Shown here in pieces: positions 1-7,513 of a stretch of 9,672 bases of DNA (positions within the stretch are counted from its first letter, which is position 1; every line of letters begins with the position of its first letter). The notes beneath the pieces are model-generated. The model was not told the origin of the DNA, made no database searches, and saw only the letters and a list, made by a program, of their open reading frames with translations. The DNA lies in the NCBI GenBank assembly GCA_035499215.1, contig DATJZH010000143.1, positions 1-9,672 of the forward strand, written 5' to 3'. Source of the stretch: DATJZH01 sp035499215 (GTDB lineage: Bacteria > Actinomycetota > Actinomycetes > Streptosporangiales > Streptosporangiaceae). The translations under genes were made by a program, and so were the position numbers.

Positions 1-595
1 CAGCGGGCAGGAACCGCTGCGCGAGCAGCACGCCGACCGCGATCACGGGCACGTTGACCAGGAACAGCCAGCGCCAGCTGAGCCAGTTGAGTATGACGCC
101 GCCGATGACGGGGCCGAGGATCGGCCCCAGCGCCAGCGGCAAGCTGATGGCCGCGATCAGGTTGCTGCTGGCGCGGCCGCCCGCCGCCCGCACCGCCAGC
201 GTCTGCATGAGCGGGAAGATCAGGCCGGCCCCGAACCCCTGGAGCACCCGGAACCCGGTCAGGCTGGCGTCGCTCCAGGACAGGGCGCACAGGATCGACC
301 CGGCGGCGAAGATTCCGAGCGCGGCCATCCACGCCCGCTTGCCGCCCAGCCGGGCCTCCGCCCAGCCCGTCACCGGGATCGCGACCGCCAGCGCCAGCAG
401 GTAGCCGGTGCTGACCCACTGGATCGTCCCGACCGTGGAGTGCAGCTTGATCACCAGCGTGTGCAGCGCGATCGTGACGATCGTGGTGTCCAGGATCGCG
501 GCGATCCCGCCGAATATCAGCGCGGTGACCGCGCGCCGCGCCTCGGGCGTCAGGCCGGCCGTCGGCCCGGTCGGCGCAGTCGTGCTGGCCGGCAT
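1..595 (-). CDS. DHA2-family (EmrB/QacA-like) MFS drug exporter, N-terminal part, cut by the left edge
   Basis: This is a proton-driven multidrug efflux permease of the inner membrane. The first 198 codons are visible and the rest lies left of base 1. Helix 1 carries LDTTIVTIAL (about residues 35-44), the acidic motif of the DHA2 14-helix family. It is followed by QWVSTGYLLA, a motif A-like loop GWAEARLGGKR (77-87), motif B RVLQGFGAG (116-124), and the antiporter motif C LALGPILGPVIGG (154-166). After these comes the WLSWRWLFLVNVPV segment, which marks the end of helix 5 and start of helix 6 in DHA2 proteins. The ATG at 595 is chosen because GGAGGT lies just upstream with normal spacing and because helix 1 starts about 25 residues later, as usual. 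The substrate cannot be read from the sequence. The neighbouring DrrAB-type pump suggests a shared drug-export context (inference). Confidence 0.93.
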   Translation of the reverse strand, partial: MPASTTAPTGPTAGLTPEARRAVTALIFGGIAAILDTTIVTIALHTLVIKLHSTVGTIQWVSTGYLLALAVAIPVTGWAEARLGGKRAWMAALGIFAAGSILCALSWSDASLTGFRVLQGFGAGLIFPLMQTLAVRAAGGRASSNLIAAISLPLALGPILGPVIGGVILNWLSWRWLFLVNVPVIAVGVLLAQRFLPA

Positions 596-607
596 GACCA
601 CCTCCAG

Positions 608-631
608 ATTAGATACCAATCAGGATCTTAT
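608..631. promoter_or_regulatory. Operator-like dyad over the -10 of the MFS exporter
   Basis: An imperfect inverted repeat is centred near 619/620. Half-sites are ATTAGATAC and GGATCTTAT with a 6-base centre, matching at A-T-x-A-G-A-T-x-C on both arms. It covers the candidate -10 and ends just before the SD of the exporter. A further copy of AGATAC occurs at 654-659, beside the candidate -35, 43 bases from the first. TetR- or MarR-type repressors commonly bind such dyads at efflux genes, but no such repressor gene is visible in this window, so the binder is unknown. Confidence 0.35.
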
Positions 632-654
632 ATCCGCCCCGGCGGCCCATGCAA
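627..654 (-). promoter_or_regulatory. Candidate promoter of the MFS exporter
   Basis: Reading the minus strand, a -10-like TATAAG (632-627; 5 of 6 to consensus) follows a weak -35-like TTGCAT (654-649) with a 16-base spacer. It is the most AT-rich patch in the intergenic stretch and sits about 30 bases ahead of the exporter start. The match is by eye only and the -35 is poor. Confidence 0.35.
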
Positions 655-662
655 GATACTGA

Positions 663-1022
663 CTTGTTTCTTATTGACGAGAGGGCCTAGGAGCCAGCCG
701 CCGCCGGCCCGGGTGCGGGGAACGAATTTATGGGCAGGGTGAGCTGGGGTGTCAGGTGTAGTTGAGCAGGGCCAGGAGATGCAGCTCATGAGCCATCAGA
801 TCCATTGAGTATGGCTGCTGGGGCGAGGACGGCCGGCCTGCGCGTCAACGCGACGGACGCCAGGTTTCCGTGCCTGACCCGGTGCCGACACGTTGGTGGT
901 GCGTGCGGCAGCCAGGAGGCGATCTGCCCGCGGTGCCCTTAGCCGGTGTGGCCGTCGGCCGGATCAGCGGGCTGTCAGTACGCTGACGGCGCGGCATCAG
1001 CGCCGTCGTCCAGCCTGGCGGC
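663..1022. other. Intergenic stretch without a convincing gene
   Basis: No reading frame here has a start, SD and protein-like composition together. The minus-strand frame 752-844 is open for about 30 codons and ends in a peptide (MDLMAHELHLLALLNYT then TGA) that reads like the tail of a real protein. An AGGAGG at 914-919 precedes a 17-codon GTG frame at 933 but is 13 bases away, too far for good initiation. The last 50 bases hold two inverted repeats described separately. Confidence 0.5.
985..1007. promoter_or_regulatory. Perfect 8-bp inverted repeat upstream of the ABC ATPase
   Basis: GACGGCGC (985-992) and GCGCCGTC (1000-1007) are exact reverse complements around a 7-base centre, ending 15 bases before the ATG at 1023. 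Just upstream and sharing bases 985-987 lies a second, smaller repeat GTCAG-TACG-CTGAC (974-987). The position suits either a repressor operator or a stem in the 5' leader that could mask the weak translation start. The ATPase has no clear SD, which makes the leader-hairpin reading worth noting. Confidence 0.4.
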
Positions 1023-1994
1023 ATGACACATGTGATTGAGGCCGAGAGCCTGACCAAGAGCTTCGGCGCCACCAGGGCGCTGGCAGGCGTCAGCATCGCC
1101 GCCGAGCGCGGGCAGGTGCTGGCTCTGCTGGGGCCTAACGGCGCCGGCAAGACCACGGTGGTCCGGATCCTGTCCACGCTGCTGCGTCCCGATTCCGGAC
1201 GCGCCAGCATCTGCGGCTACGACGTGCTCACCCAGGCGGTGCAGGTTCGCCAGCTCATCGCCCTGACTGGCCAGTACGCCTCGGTGGACGAGGAGCTGAC
1301 CGGGACCCAGAACCTGCTCATGATCGGCCGGCTGCTCGGCCTGGGCCGGGCCGCGGCCCGTAAGCGGGGCCGTGAGCTGCTGGCTCGTTTCGACCTATCA
1401 GACGCGGCCGGCCGCGCGGTCAAGACCTATTCCGGCGGCATGCGGCGGCGGCTCGACCTGGCCGCCAGCCTGCTCGGCGACCCCGAGGTGCTGTTCCTCG
1501 ACGAGCCGACTACCGGCCTGGACCCGCGGGCGCGCATCGATGTCTGGGACACCGTCAAGGGCATCGTGGCCGGCGGCGCCACCGTCCTGCTCACCACCCA
1601 GTACCTGGACGAGGCCGACGAGCTGGCCGACCAGGTCGCGGTGGTCGACCACGGCCGGGTGGTGGCATCGGGCACGCCGGGCGAGCTGAAGACCGAGATC
1701 GGCGGCCAGTCGCTGGTGGTGCGGGCTCTGGACCGGGCGATGACCGCCCGGGTGGCGTCGGCCGTCCAGGAGATCACCGGGGCGGTGGCCGACGTGCGCC
1801 ACGACACGGGCCTGGTCACCGCGCCCGCGAGTGACCCGGGCATGCTGGCCGCCGTGGTGCGGCGACTGGACGGCGAGGGCATCGCGGCGGCCGAGCTGGG
1901 GTTGCGGCTGCCCAGCCTGGACGAGGTGTTCCTGACGCTGACCGGTCACGCGGCGCAGGACGAGGACGATGAGCAGGCCGGGAGGGCGGCATGA
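1023..1994 (+). CDS. drrA-like: DrrA-type ABC exporter ATPase
   Basis: This is the ATP-hydrolysing subunit of a daunorubicin-resistance-type ABC-2 exporter, 323 residues, acting at the inner face of the membrane with the permease encoded next. Visible motifs are Walker A GPNGAGKT (37-44), the Q-loop (Q84 in LTGQYASVDE), signature YSGGM (136-140), Walker B VLFLDEP (156-162) with TTGLDP after it, and TTQYLDEAD around 191-199. The last places glutamine where classical ABC proteins have the H-loop histidine, which is usual for the DrrA family. The tail contains the LPSLDEVFLTLTGH element of the DrrA C-terminal domain (DUF4162 type). Length is normal for the family. The ATG at 1023 fits the family N-terminus, though there is no strong SD. 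The stop overlaps the permease start by ATGA, indicating translational coupling. The exported compound is unknown. Confidence 0.95.
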   Translation: MTHVIEAESLTKSFGATRALAGVSIAAERGQVLALLGPNGAGKTTVVRILSTLLRPDSGRASICGYDVLTQAVQVRQLIALTGQYASVDEELTGTQNLLMIGRLLGLGRAAARKRGRELLARFDLSDAAGRAVKTYSGGMRRRLDLAASLLGDPEVLFLDEPTTGLDPRARIDVWDTVKGIVAGGATVLLTTQYLDEADELADQVAVVDHGRVVASGTPGELKTEIGGQSLVVRALDRAMTARVASAVQEITGAVADVRHDTGLVTAPASDPGMLAAVVRRLDGEGIAAAELGLRLPSLDEVFLTLTGHAAQDEDDEQAGRAA

Positions 1995-2863
1995 GCACGC
2001 AGCTGACTGAGCACACCACGACTGTTCCCGCGACGGGGGCCGGGGTGGCCGGGATCGGTTCGGCCGCCCCGCCGCGCCGCGCGCTGCGGTCCCGGATCAG
2101 CGTGACCGAGACGCTGCGGCAGTCCCTGACCGTCGCCTGGCGCAACGTCATGCAGATCCGGCATACGCCGGAGAAGCTGCTCGACGTGATCTTGATGCCG
2201 GCGGTGTTCCTGGTGCTGTTCCTGTACGTGTTTGGCGGCAAGGTCGCCGGGAGCACCCACGCCTACCTGGAGCAGCTGCTGCCGGGACTGGTCGCCATGA
2301 TGGCCATGTTCGCCACCATGGGCCTGGGCACCAGCCTGTGCGACGACATCCGCAAGGGCGTGTTCGACCGGTTCCGCAGCCTGCCGATAGCCCGCTCGGC
2401 CCCGCTGATCGGCTCGGTGCTCGGCGACACCGTCCGGTTCTGCGCCGTGATGGCCGTGCTCACCGGGTTCGGCTGCGCCCTCGGCTTCCGGTTCCACGCC
2501 GCGCCGCTGGACATCCTCGCCGCATACGGCCTGGCCTACCTGTTCTACCTGGGCGTGTGCTGGGTATCGGTGCTCATCGGGCTGTCGGTCGCCTCGCCGG
2601 AGACGGTGCAGGGCGTGTCGTTCATCTGGACGATGCCGCTGACCTTCGGCAGCAGCGTGCTGCTCGCCAGCACCGCGACCATGCCCGGCTGGCTCCAGGG
2701 CTGGGCCCGGGTCAACCCGGTGACCGACCTGGCGGACTCGGTCCGGGCGCTGACCGTCGGCGGGCCGGTCGGCCTGCACCCGCTCTACACGCTGGCCTGG
2801 ACGGCCGGGATCGTTCTCGTGACGTTCCCGCTGGCCATGCGGATGTACGCGCGCCGGGTGTGA
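1991..2863 (+). CDS. drrB-like: DrrB-type ABC-2 membrane permease
   Basis: This is the transmembrane half of the exporter, 290 residues. After a polar N-terminus of about 45 residues come six hydrophobic segments, at roughly 65-82, 96-114, 138-164, 172-200, 209-227 and 264-283, the ABC-2 permease layout. The cytoplasmic loop DRFRSLPIARSAPLIGSVLGD (126-146) and NPVTDLADSVRALTVGG (242-258) are characteristic DrrB signatures. The start is supported by GGAGG at 1981-1985, inside the end of the ATPase gene, with a 5-base spacer to ATG. The ATGA overlap couples the two subunits in one operon. The gene ends facing the large regulator, and a strong GC hairpin follows the stop. The family role is drug or secondary-metabolite export; the specific substrate cannot be inferred. 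Confidence 0.95.
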   Translation: MSTQLTEHTTTVPATGAGVAGIGSAAPPRRALRSRISVTETLRQSLTVAWRNVMQIRHTPEKLLDVILMPAVFLVLFLYVFGGKVAGSTHAYLEQLLPGLVAMMAMFATMGLGTSLCDDIRKGVFDRFRSLPIARSAPLIGSVLGDTVRFCAVMAVLTGFGCALGFRFHAAPLDILAAYGLAYLFYLGVCWVSVLIGLSVASPETVQGVSFIWTMPLTFGSSVLLASTATMPGWLQGWARVNPVTDLADSVRALTVGGPVGLHPLYTLAWTAGIVLVTFPLAMRMYARRV

Positions 2864-2867
2864 GCCG

Positions 2868-2892
2868 CGGGCCCGGCGCGCCCCCGGGCCCG
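2868..2892. terminator. Bidirectional GC hairpin between convergent genes
   Basis: CGGGCCCGG (2868-2876) and CCGGGCCCG (2884-2892) form a perfect 9-bp, all-GC stem with a 7-base loop. It lies in the 52-base gap between the stops of the permease (plus) and the regulator (minus). There is no T tract on either side, which is common for actinomycete terminators. It can serve both transcripts. Confidence 0.6.
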
Positions 2893-2915
2893 GCCGCCCC
2901 GCCCGCCGGGCACGG

Positions 2916-5900
2916 TCAGGGCACGAGGGCGAGCGCGTCGGCCCGGCCAAGCGCCCGGCCGCGGGCGTAGGCGGCCGCCAGGCCCTCCTCGCCGAGCACG
3001 GCCCGGGCGGCCGTCTCGGCCCGGGTCAGCTCCAGGCTGCTGGCGTCCCGGAAGCCGTGCATCGCGTCGGCGAGGCCGAGCCGCTCGGCCGCGGCCGCGT
3101 AGTCCCCGCGGGCGGCGGCCAGCGCGGCCAGCCCTTCGACCACGCTGGCTAGCAGGGGGTTGCTGGGCAGCATCATGGCGCTCCCCTCGGCCAGCAGGGC
3201 CAGCGCCTTGGCGTGCCAGCGGGCGGCCTCGTCCAGGTCGCCTTCCTGCTCGGCCAGGCAGCCAGCCCGGCTGTAGGCCATCGCGGCCATCCCGATCATG
3301 TCCGGACGCCGCGGGTGTGGGTCGACGATCGCCAGGGCACGGTCAAGCGGCTGGTGCGCCCGGCCCAGGTCGCCCTCCCGCCGGGCCAGCTCGCAGAGCT
3401 CGAGGTAGCCGTGGGCGTGGTCGTCACGCTCGCCGATCCGTTCGGCCACCTCGATCCCGTGTTCCAGCTCGGCGCGAGCGGTGTCGAACTCGCCGGCCAG
3501 GGCCAGCGCGCGGCCCAGCGAGATGCTGATCATCTCGCCGAAGTTGCTGGCCAGGCCCTCGCTGGTATGTCCGCGGGCCTCGTGAAGCAGCCGGATGGCC
3601 TCGGCGGGGGCCGCCCGGGCCAGCTCCACGTTGGCCAGGCCGGTCAGGCTCATGATCATGCCCCACCGGTCGCCCAGCTCGCGGAACGCGGCGTAGCCGG
3701 TGGCCAGGGCGGCGGCGGCCTCGTCAATGTGCCCGTCGTTGAGCGCCAGGTGTCCGCCGAATACCTCGCTGGCCGCGCGGAGCCATGGGTCGGAGCGCTC
3801 GCCCATGGCGCGCAGGCCGCGCCGCGCCTGCTCGCCGTCGCCGCCGAGCGCCCACACCATCGGCGTGGCGAGCAACAGCAGCGGGTGGCTCGCTTCGCGG
3901 GTCAGCGCGGTCACCCGCCGCGCCACGTCCGGCATCGAGGCCGCGGCAGGCGGGTGCTCCTGCCACCGGCCCACCAGCGCGATGAGCTGGCAGATGGCCC
4001 AGGCGTCTCGCAGCCCGGGCGGCGGGGCGTCGCCGGCGATCTGCGCCGCCGCGGCGGACCACTCGGCCGCCTCGGCATCGTAGTCGCGGGTGAGCCAGAA
4101 CCACGCCAGCGCGCCGACGAAGCGCAGCGCCAGGGCCGCGTCCCCCGCCGCGATCACGTGCCGGAGCGCGGCGGAAAAGTTGCCATGCTCGGCGGTCATC
4201 CGGTTCAGCCACACCAGCTGGTCACGCGAGCGCAGCTCGGGTTCCGCCCGTTCGGCCAGGGCCAGGAAGAACTCGGCGTGGGCGGCGCGGGCCCGGTGCT
4301 CCTCACCCGCCTCGGCCAGCCGGGCGGCCGCGTAGGCCCGCACCGTTTCCAGCAGCTGGTAGCGCACCTCGTGCTCGCCGGTGGCCATCACCAGCGACTT
4401 GTCCACCAGCGCAGCGACGAGGTCGATCACCTCGCGGTGATCTCCGCCGACGGCTGGGCCCAGCGCGCACACGTGCTCGGCGCTGGCGGGCGTGGCGCCG
4501 CCGCTGAACACCGACAGCCGCCGCAGCACCGCCCGCTCGGGCTCGTCGAGTAGCTCCCAGCTCCAGTCCACCACGGCGCGCAGCGTCTGGTGGCGGGGCA
4601 GCGCGGCGCGGTCACCGACCGACAGCAGCCGAAACCGGTCGTCGAGCCGGTCGGCCACCTGGACCGCGGTCAGCGCCCGCAGCCGCGCCGCGGCCAGCTC
4701 GATAGCCAGCGGGATGCCGTCCAGCGCCCGGCAGATCCGGACGACCGGGCCCGTGGTCGCCTCGTCCAGCGCGAACCCCGGCCGCACGGCGGCCGCACGG
4801 TCGGTGAACAGCCGGACGGCCGGGGCCCGTGCCGCCTCGTTCGCGTCGGCCTCCGCCGGCGGCAGCTCCAGCGACGGGACCGGGCACAGCGTCTCGCCGG
4901 TCACGGCCAGCGGCTCCCGGCTGGTGACCAGGATCCGTACGCCGGGCGCCGCGGCGAGCACCTGGCCCGCCAGCCGGGCCGCAGCCACGGCCACGTGCTC
5001 GCAGTTGTCCAGGACCAGCAGCAGGCGGCGGGACGCGAGCGCGTCGGTGAGCCGGTCCAGCGGGGCCAGGGCGGCCAGCCGGGCCGCCTCGGCGGGATCC
5101 GCGGGCCAGACGGTCTCCTGGAGGCCCAGGGCGGCCAGCACGGCCTGCGGCACGTCAAGCGCGTCGCGGACCGGGGCCAGCGGCACGAACCACACCCCGT
5201 CGGCCAGCTCATCCGGCTGCTGCTCGGCGAGCCAGGCCGACGCCTCGACCGACAGCCGCGTCTTGCCCGCCCCGCCCGGCCCGGTCAACGTGACCAGCCG
5301 CGCCTCGCCGAGCAGCTTGCCGACGCGCCGCAGCTCCTGCTCGCGGCCCACGAAACTGGTGAGCTGGGCAGGCAGGTTGGTCAGCCGGCCAGCCGACGCA
5401 CCGGGACCGTCCCTCCAGCCCGGCCTCGCCGTCCCGGTCATCCCGCCGGCGACAGGCGGCCGCTGACCGGCCGAAGCGGGCGGCGCGGCCTGCGCGCGCG
5501 CTGCCGATGGCGGCCGTGGCGGCAGCTCGCCGCGCAGGATGGCCAGGTGCACGGCGGCCAGGGCGGGGGAAGGATCGACGCCCAGCTGATCGGCCAGCGC
5601 CCGCCGGATGTCCTCGTAGGCCTTCAGCGCGTCCGCCTGCCGGCCCGCCGCCTGCAGCGCGCGCATCAGCTGGCCGCGCAGCCGCTCACGCAGCGGGTGC
5701 TCGGCCGCCAGCTCCTGCAGCTCGGGCACCAGCTGGGCGCCCCGTCCCAAGGCCAGCTCAGCGCCGATCCGGTCTTCGACGGCGGCCAGCCGCAGCTCCG
5801 ACAGCCGGGTGATCGCAGCCGCCGCGAACGGGGCATCCACGACATCGGCCAGCGCCGGGCCGCGCCACTGGCCCAGCGCCTCGGCCAGCAACGACGCGGC

Positions 5901-6254
5901 CTCCGCCAGGCGCCCGTCGGCCAGCGCGCGGTGCCCCGCCCCCACCTGCTGCTCGAAGGCGCGCGCGTCTACGCCTCCGGAGTCCACCACGAGCCTGTAA
6001 CCGGCCGGGCCGAACTCCACGGTGTCCCGGCCAACCGCGCCGCGCAGCCGCGAGACCAGCGCCTGCACCGCGTTCGCCGCGTCGGCCGGCCCCTGACCGT
6101 CCCACAGGTCCCCGGCTAGCCGCTCGACCGAGACCGCCCAGCCGTCGGCGATGGCGAGCCGGATCAGCAGCGCGCGCAGGCGGCCCCCGGCGACGGGCAC
6201 CACGGTCCCGGTGTCGTCGCGGACCTCCAGCGGCCCCAGGATACCGATCCGCAC
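2916..6254 (-). CDS. AfsR/SARP-type transcriptional regulator: winged helix, BTAD, NB-ARC (STAND) ATPase and TPR-like tail
   Basis: This is a large cytoplasmic activator of 1112 residues. An OmpR-like winged helix (about 1-90, beginning RIGILGPLEVRD) is followed by a BTAD domain (about 95-243, with GQWRGPALADV and LGVDPSPAL). A Pro/Ala-rich linker (about 245-295) leads into an NB-ARC ATPase opening at LTSFVGRE. That ATPase has Walker A GPGGAGKT (325-332), Walker B LLLVLDN (411-417), VTSREPL, and GIPLAIELAAARLRAL (from 513). DWSWELLDEPERAVLRRLSVF marks the STAND winged helix. The remaining 500 or so residues are Ala/Leu/Glu-rich helical repeats of TPR type. I start at GTG 6254 because AAGGAGG (6260-6266) sits 5 bases before it and the conserved domain starts at once. 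A longer frame from ATG 6323 adds 23 unconserved residues without an SD. Such proteins switch on metabolite or export genes in response to a ligand or ATP state. That it controls the facing pump is inference. Confidence 0.94.
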   Translation of the reverse strand: MRIGILGPLEVRDDTGTVVPVAGGRLRALLIRLAIADGWAVSVERLAGDLWDGQGPADAANAVQALVSRLRGAVGRDTVEFGPAGYRLVVDSGGVDARAFEQQVGAGHRALADGRLAEAASLLAEALGQWRGPALADVVDAPFAAAAITRLSELRLAAVEDRIGAELALGRGAQLVPELQELAAEHPLRERLRGQLMRALQAAGRQADALKAYEDIRRALADQLGVDPSPALAAVHLAILRGELPPRPPSAARAQAAPPASAGQRPPVAGGMTGTARPGWRDGPGASAGRLTNLPAQLTSFVGREQELRRVGKLLGEARLVTLTGPGGAGKTRLSVEASAWLAEQQPDELADGVWFVPLAPVRDALDVPQAVLAALGLQETVWPADPAEAARLAALAPLDRLTDALASRRLLLVLDNCEHVAVAAARLAGQVLAAAPGVRILVTSREPLAVTGETLCPVPSLELPPAEADANEAARAPAVRLFTDRAAAVRPGFALDEATTGPVVRICRALDGIPLAIELAAARLRALTAVQVADRLDDRFRLLSVGDRAALPRHQTLRAVVDWSWELLDEPERAVLRRLSVFSGGATPASAEHVCALGPAVGGDHREVIDLVAALVDKSLVMATGEHEVRYQLLETVRAYAAARLAEAGEEHRARAAHAEFFLALAERAEPELRSRDQLVWLNRMTAEHGNFSAALRHVIAAGDAALALRFVGALAWFWLTRDYDAEAAEWSAAAAQIAGDAPPPGLRDAWAICQLIALVGRWQEHPPAAASMPDVARRVTALTREASHPLLLLATPMVWALGGDGEQARRGLRAMGERSDPWLRAASEVFGGHLALNDGHIDEAAAALATGYAAFRELGDRWGMIMSLTGLANVELARAAPAEAIRLLHEARGHTSEGLASNFGEMISISLGRALALAGEFDTARAELEHGIEVAERIGERDDHAHGYLELCELARREGDLGRAHQPLDRALAIVDPHPRRPDMIGMAAMAYSRAGCLAEQEGDLDEAARWHAKALALLAEGSAMMLPSNPLLASVVEGLAALAAARGDYAAAAERLGLADAMHGFRDASSLELTRAETAARAVLGEEGLAAAYARGRALGRADALALVP

Positions 6255-6446
6255 GCGCGCCTCCTTCCAGCCAGCCGTCCCCGTCCATTGTCCGCCCGTC
6301 ACGCCGCGGTCAGCGCCGCGCATCGTCCAGGCACAGCAGCCGAGCCAGGCCTCCGGCCGCGGGATACCGGAACCGGCTCGAGATCCGCGCCTATTGCGGC
6401 GGTCAGTAGCAGCGAGCCACCTAGCCGGCGTGTCACCTGCAGGAAC
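6255..6446. other. Leader of the SARP regulator; no further gene seen
   Basis: This stretch lies between the end of the broken hyfC-like gene and the regulator start, both on the minus strand. It contains the regulator's SD but no promoter hexamers I would defend. A 45-codon minus-strand GTG frame is present but has neither an SD nor recognisable protein features. In an intact hyf operon the next membrane subunit (HyfE) would be expected about here. I see no trace of it. Confidence 0.5.
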
Positions 6447-7453
6447 TCAACGAGCCGGCAACCGGGCCGACCTCAGAAACCCATGATCATTGGAAACTCG
6501 GGCTAGGTACAGCGTGAACACGCCCAGCACGGCGAGCAGGAAGGCGGCCGACACGAACTCGGTGATCTTAAACAGGCGCAGTTTGGCGAAGGAGTTATCG
6601 ATCACCGCCACCACACAGCCGACCGCGACCGCCTTGGCCAGCAGCGCCGCGATGGCCAGCACGACGGCGCCGAGGCGCTGGGTGGAGGCCAGGCCCCACG
6701 GCGCCAGGAACACGTTGACCAGGATCGTGTACAAGACCAACTGCTTCGCTCGCTGCCCCACTTCAGCAGCGCGAAGTACGGGCCGGAATGCTCGAACCCG
6801 CGGGCTTCCTCGATCATCCCGAACTCGTTCGTGCCGGTGTGCGTCTCCACCGGGATCCGGCCGGTCTCGTGCAGGATCACCATGAACAGCGCGGCCGCGG
6901 CCAGCAGGTGGGCCGGCCGGATGATCTGGCCGCCGCTGGACCGGACCGTGGCCGCCAGCGCGTAGGGCAGGTCGGTGCCGGTCAGCAGGGCCACGGTGAA
7001 CACCACGAACAGCACCACCGGCTCGGTGATGGCGGAGAACGTCTTGGCCCGGCTCGATCCGAGCTGTGCGTACGGGCTGCCGGTCTCCAGCGCGGCGGTG
7101 GCGACGACGAAGCTGGCCAGCGCCAGCAGGAACCCGCCGCCCAGGATGTCGCCCATGTACCCCAGCGGCAGCCCGTAGCTGGTCAGCAGCGGAATCAGCA
7201 GCGGGATGGTCAGGTAGGCCGCCACCGCGATCACCGGCGCCGCCAGGAAGAACCAGCTCGCCCCCTCCGGTGCGAGCGCCTCCTTACGGAACAGCTTCGC
7301 CAGGTCGTAGTACGGCTGCAGCACGCGCGGACCGCGGCGGCCCTGCAGCCGCGCCTCCACCGTCGCGATGACGCCCGTCACCCACGGCGCGCCCAGCGCG
7401 ATGGTGAGAACCTGCAGCAGCTGAATAACCGGGAGCGGAACGGCCGCGCTCAC
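6447..7453 (-). pseudogene. hyfC-like: HyfC/HycD-type hydrogenase-4 / formate hydrogenlyase membrane subunit (NuoH-like), split by a one-base frameshift
   Basis: This is an integral membrane subunit of the complex I-related Hyf/Hyc family that anchors the hydrogenase arm and takes part in ion translocation. Frame-corrected length is about 335 residues, near the family norm. Part one (7453 to about 6755, residues 1-233) has family features VEARLQGRRGPRVLQPYYDLAKLFRKE (32-58) and HETGRIPVETHTGTNEFGMIEEARGFEHSGP (195-225). It runs through YFALLKWG, then goes out of frame. The expected continuation, QRAKQLVLYTILVNVFLAPWGL, appears at once in the neighbouring frame from CAG at 6755 and stays open to the TGA at 6447. 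Restoring one base in the G run at 6756-6759 joins the halves. The GTG at 7453 has no SD of its own and overlaps the stop of an upstream minigene (GTGA). No HyfB, E, F or hydrogenase genes lie nearby, so the gene is an orphan. A sequencing error cannot be excluded. Confidence 0.85.
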
Positions 7454-7500
7454 CGCGCGGCCCGCAGATCATTGCCGGGCGGTCCTTGCGGCTCATCCAT
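7450..7500 (-). CDS. 16-residue minigene coupled to the hyfC-like gene
   Basis: The minus-strand ATG at 7500 starts MDEPQGPPGNDLRAAR and stops at TGA 7450-7452. A strong SD, AGGAGGT (7507-7513), stands seven bases ahead. The stop overlaps the GTG start of the hyfC-like gene in a GTGA junction, and that gene has no SD. The simplest reading is a leader minigene whose translation delivers ribosomes to hyfC. It could instead be a scar of a larger upstream gene (HyfB normally precedes HyfC), although possession of its own SD argues against that. It has no hydrophobic segment or amino-acid run typical of an attenuator. That it is translated is inferred from the SD and coupling only. Confidence 0.5.
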   Translation of the reverse strand: MDEPQGPPGNDLRAAR

Positions 7501-7513
7501 TTCGGTACCTCCT

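Noticed and set aside
914..986. 17-codon GTG leader frame before the ABC ATPase with AGGAGG upstream
   Set aside because: The SD-to-start distance is 13 bases, too long for efficient use, and the peptide has no distinguishing features.
1595..1605. Loss of the H-loop histidine in the ABC ATPase (Gln at 193)
   Set aside because: Glutamine at this position is normal in DrrA-type ATPases, so it is not a defect.
1946..2950. Minus-strand frame of 334 codons opposite the permease
   Set aside because: Pro/His/Gln/Arg-rich composition and exact overlap with a well-supported permease; it is an antisense artefact of high GC.
3213..6119. Long plus-strand frames (446 and 509 codons) opposite the SARP regulator
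   Set aside because: Low-complexity Gly/Gln/Arg/Pro translations without domains, lying antisense to a protein with clear ordered domains.
6255..6323. Upstream ATG extension (23 residues) of the SARP regulator
   Set aside because: The extension lacks an SD and conserved sequence, whereas GTG 6254 has AAGGAGG at proper spacing and begins the conserved domain.
6750..6765. Programmed -1 frameshift in the hyfC-like gene
   Set aside because: The site TGGGGCAG does not form a canonical slippery heptamer and the family does not use frameshifting; one missing base is simpler.
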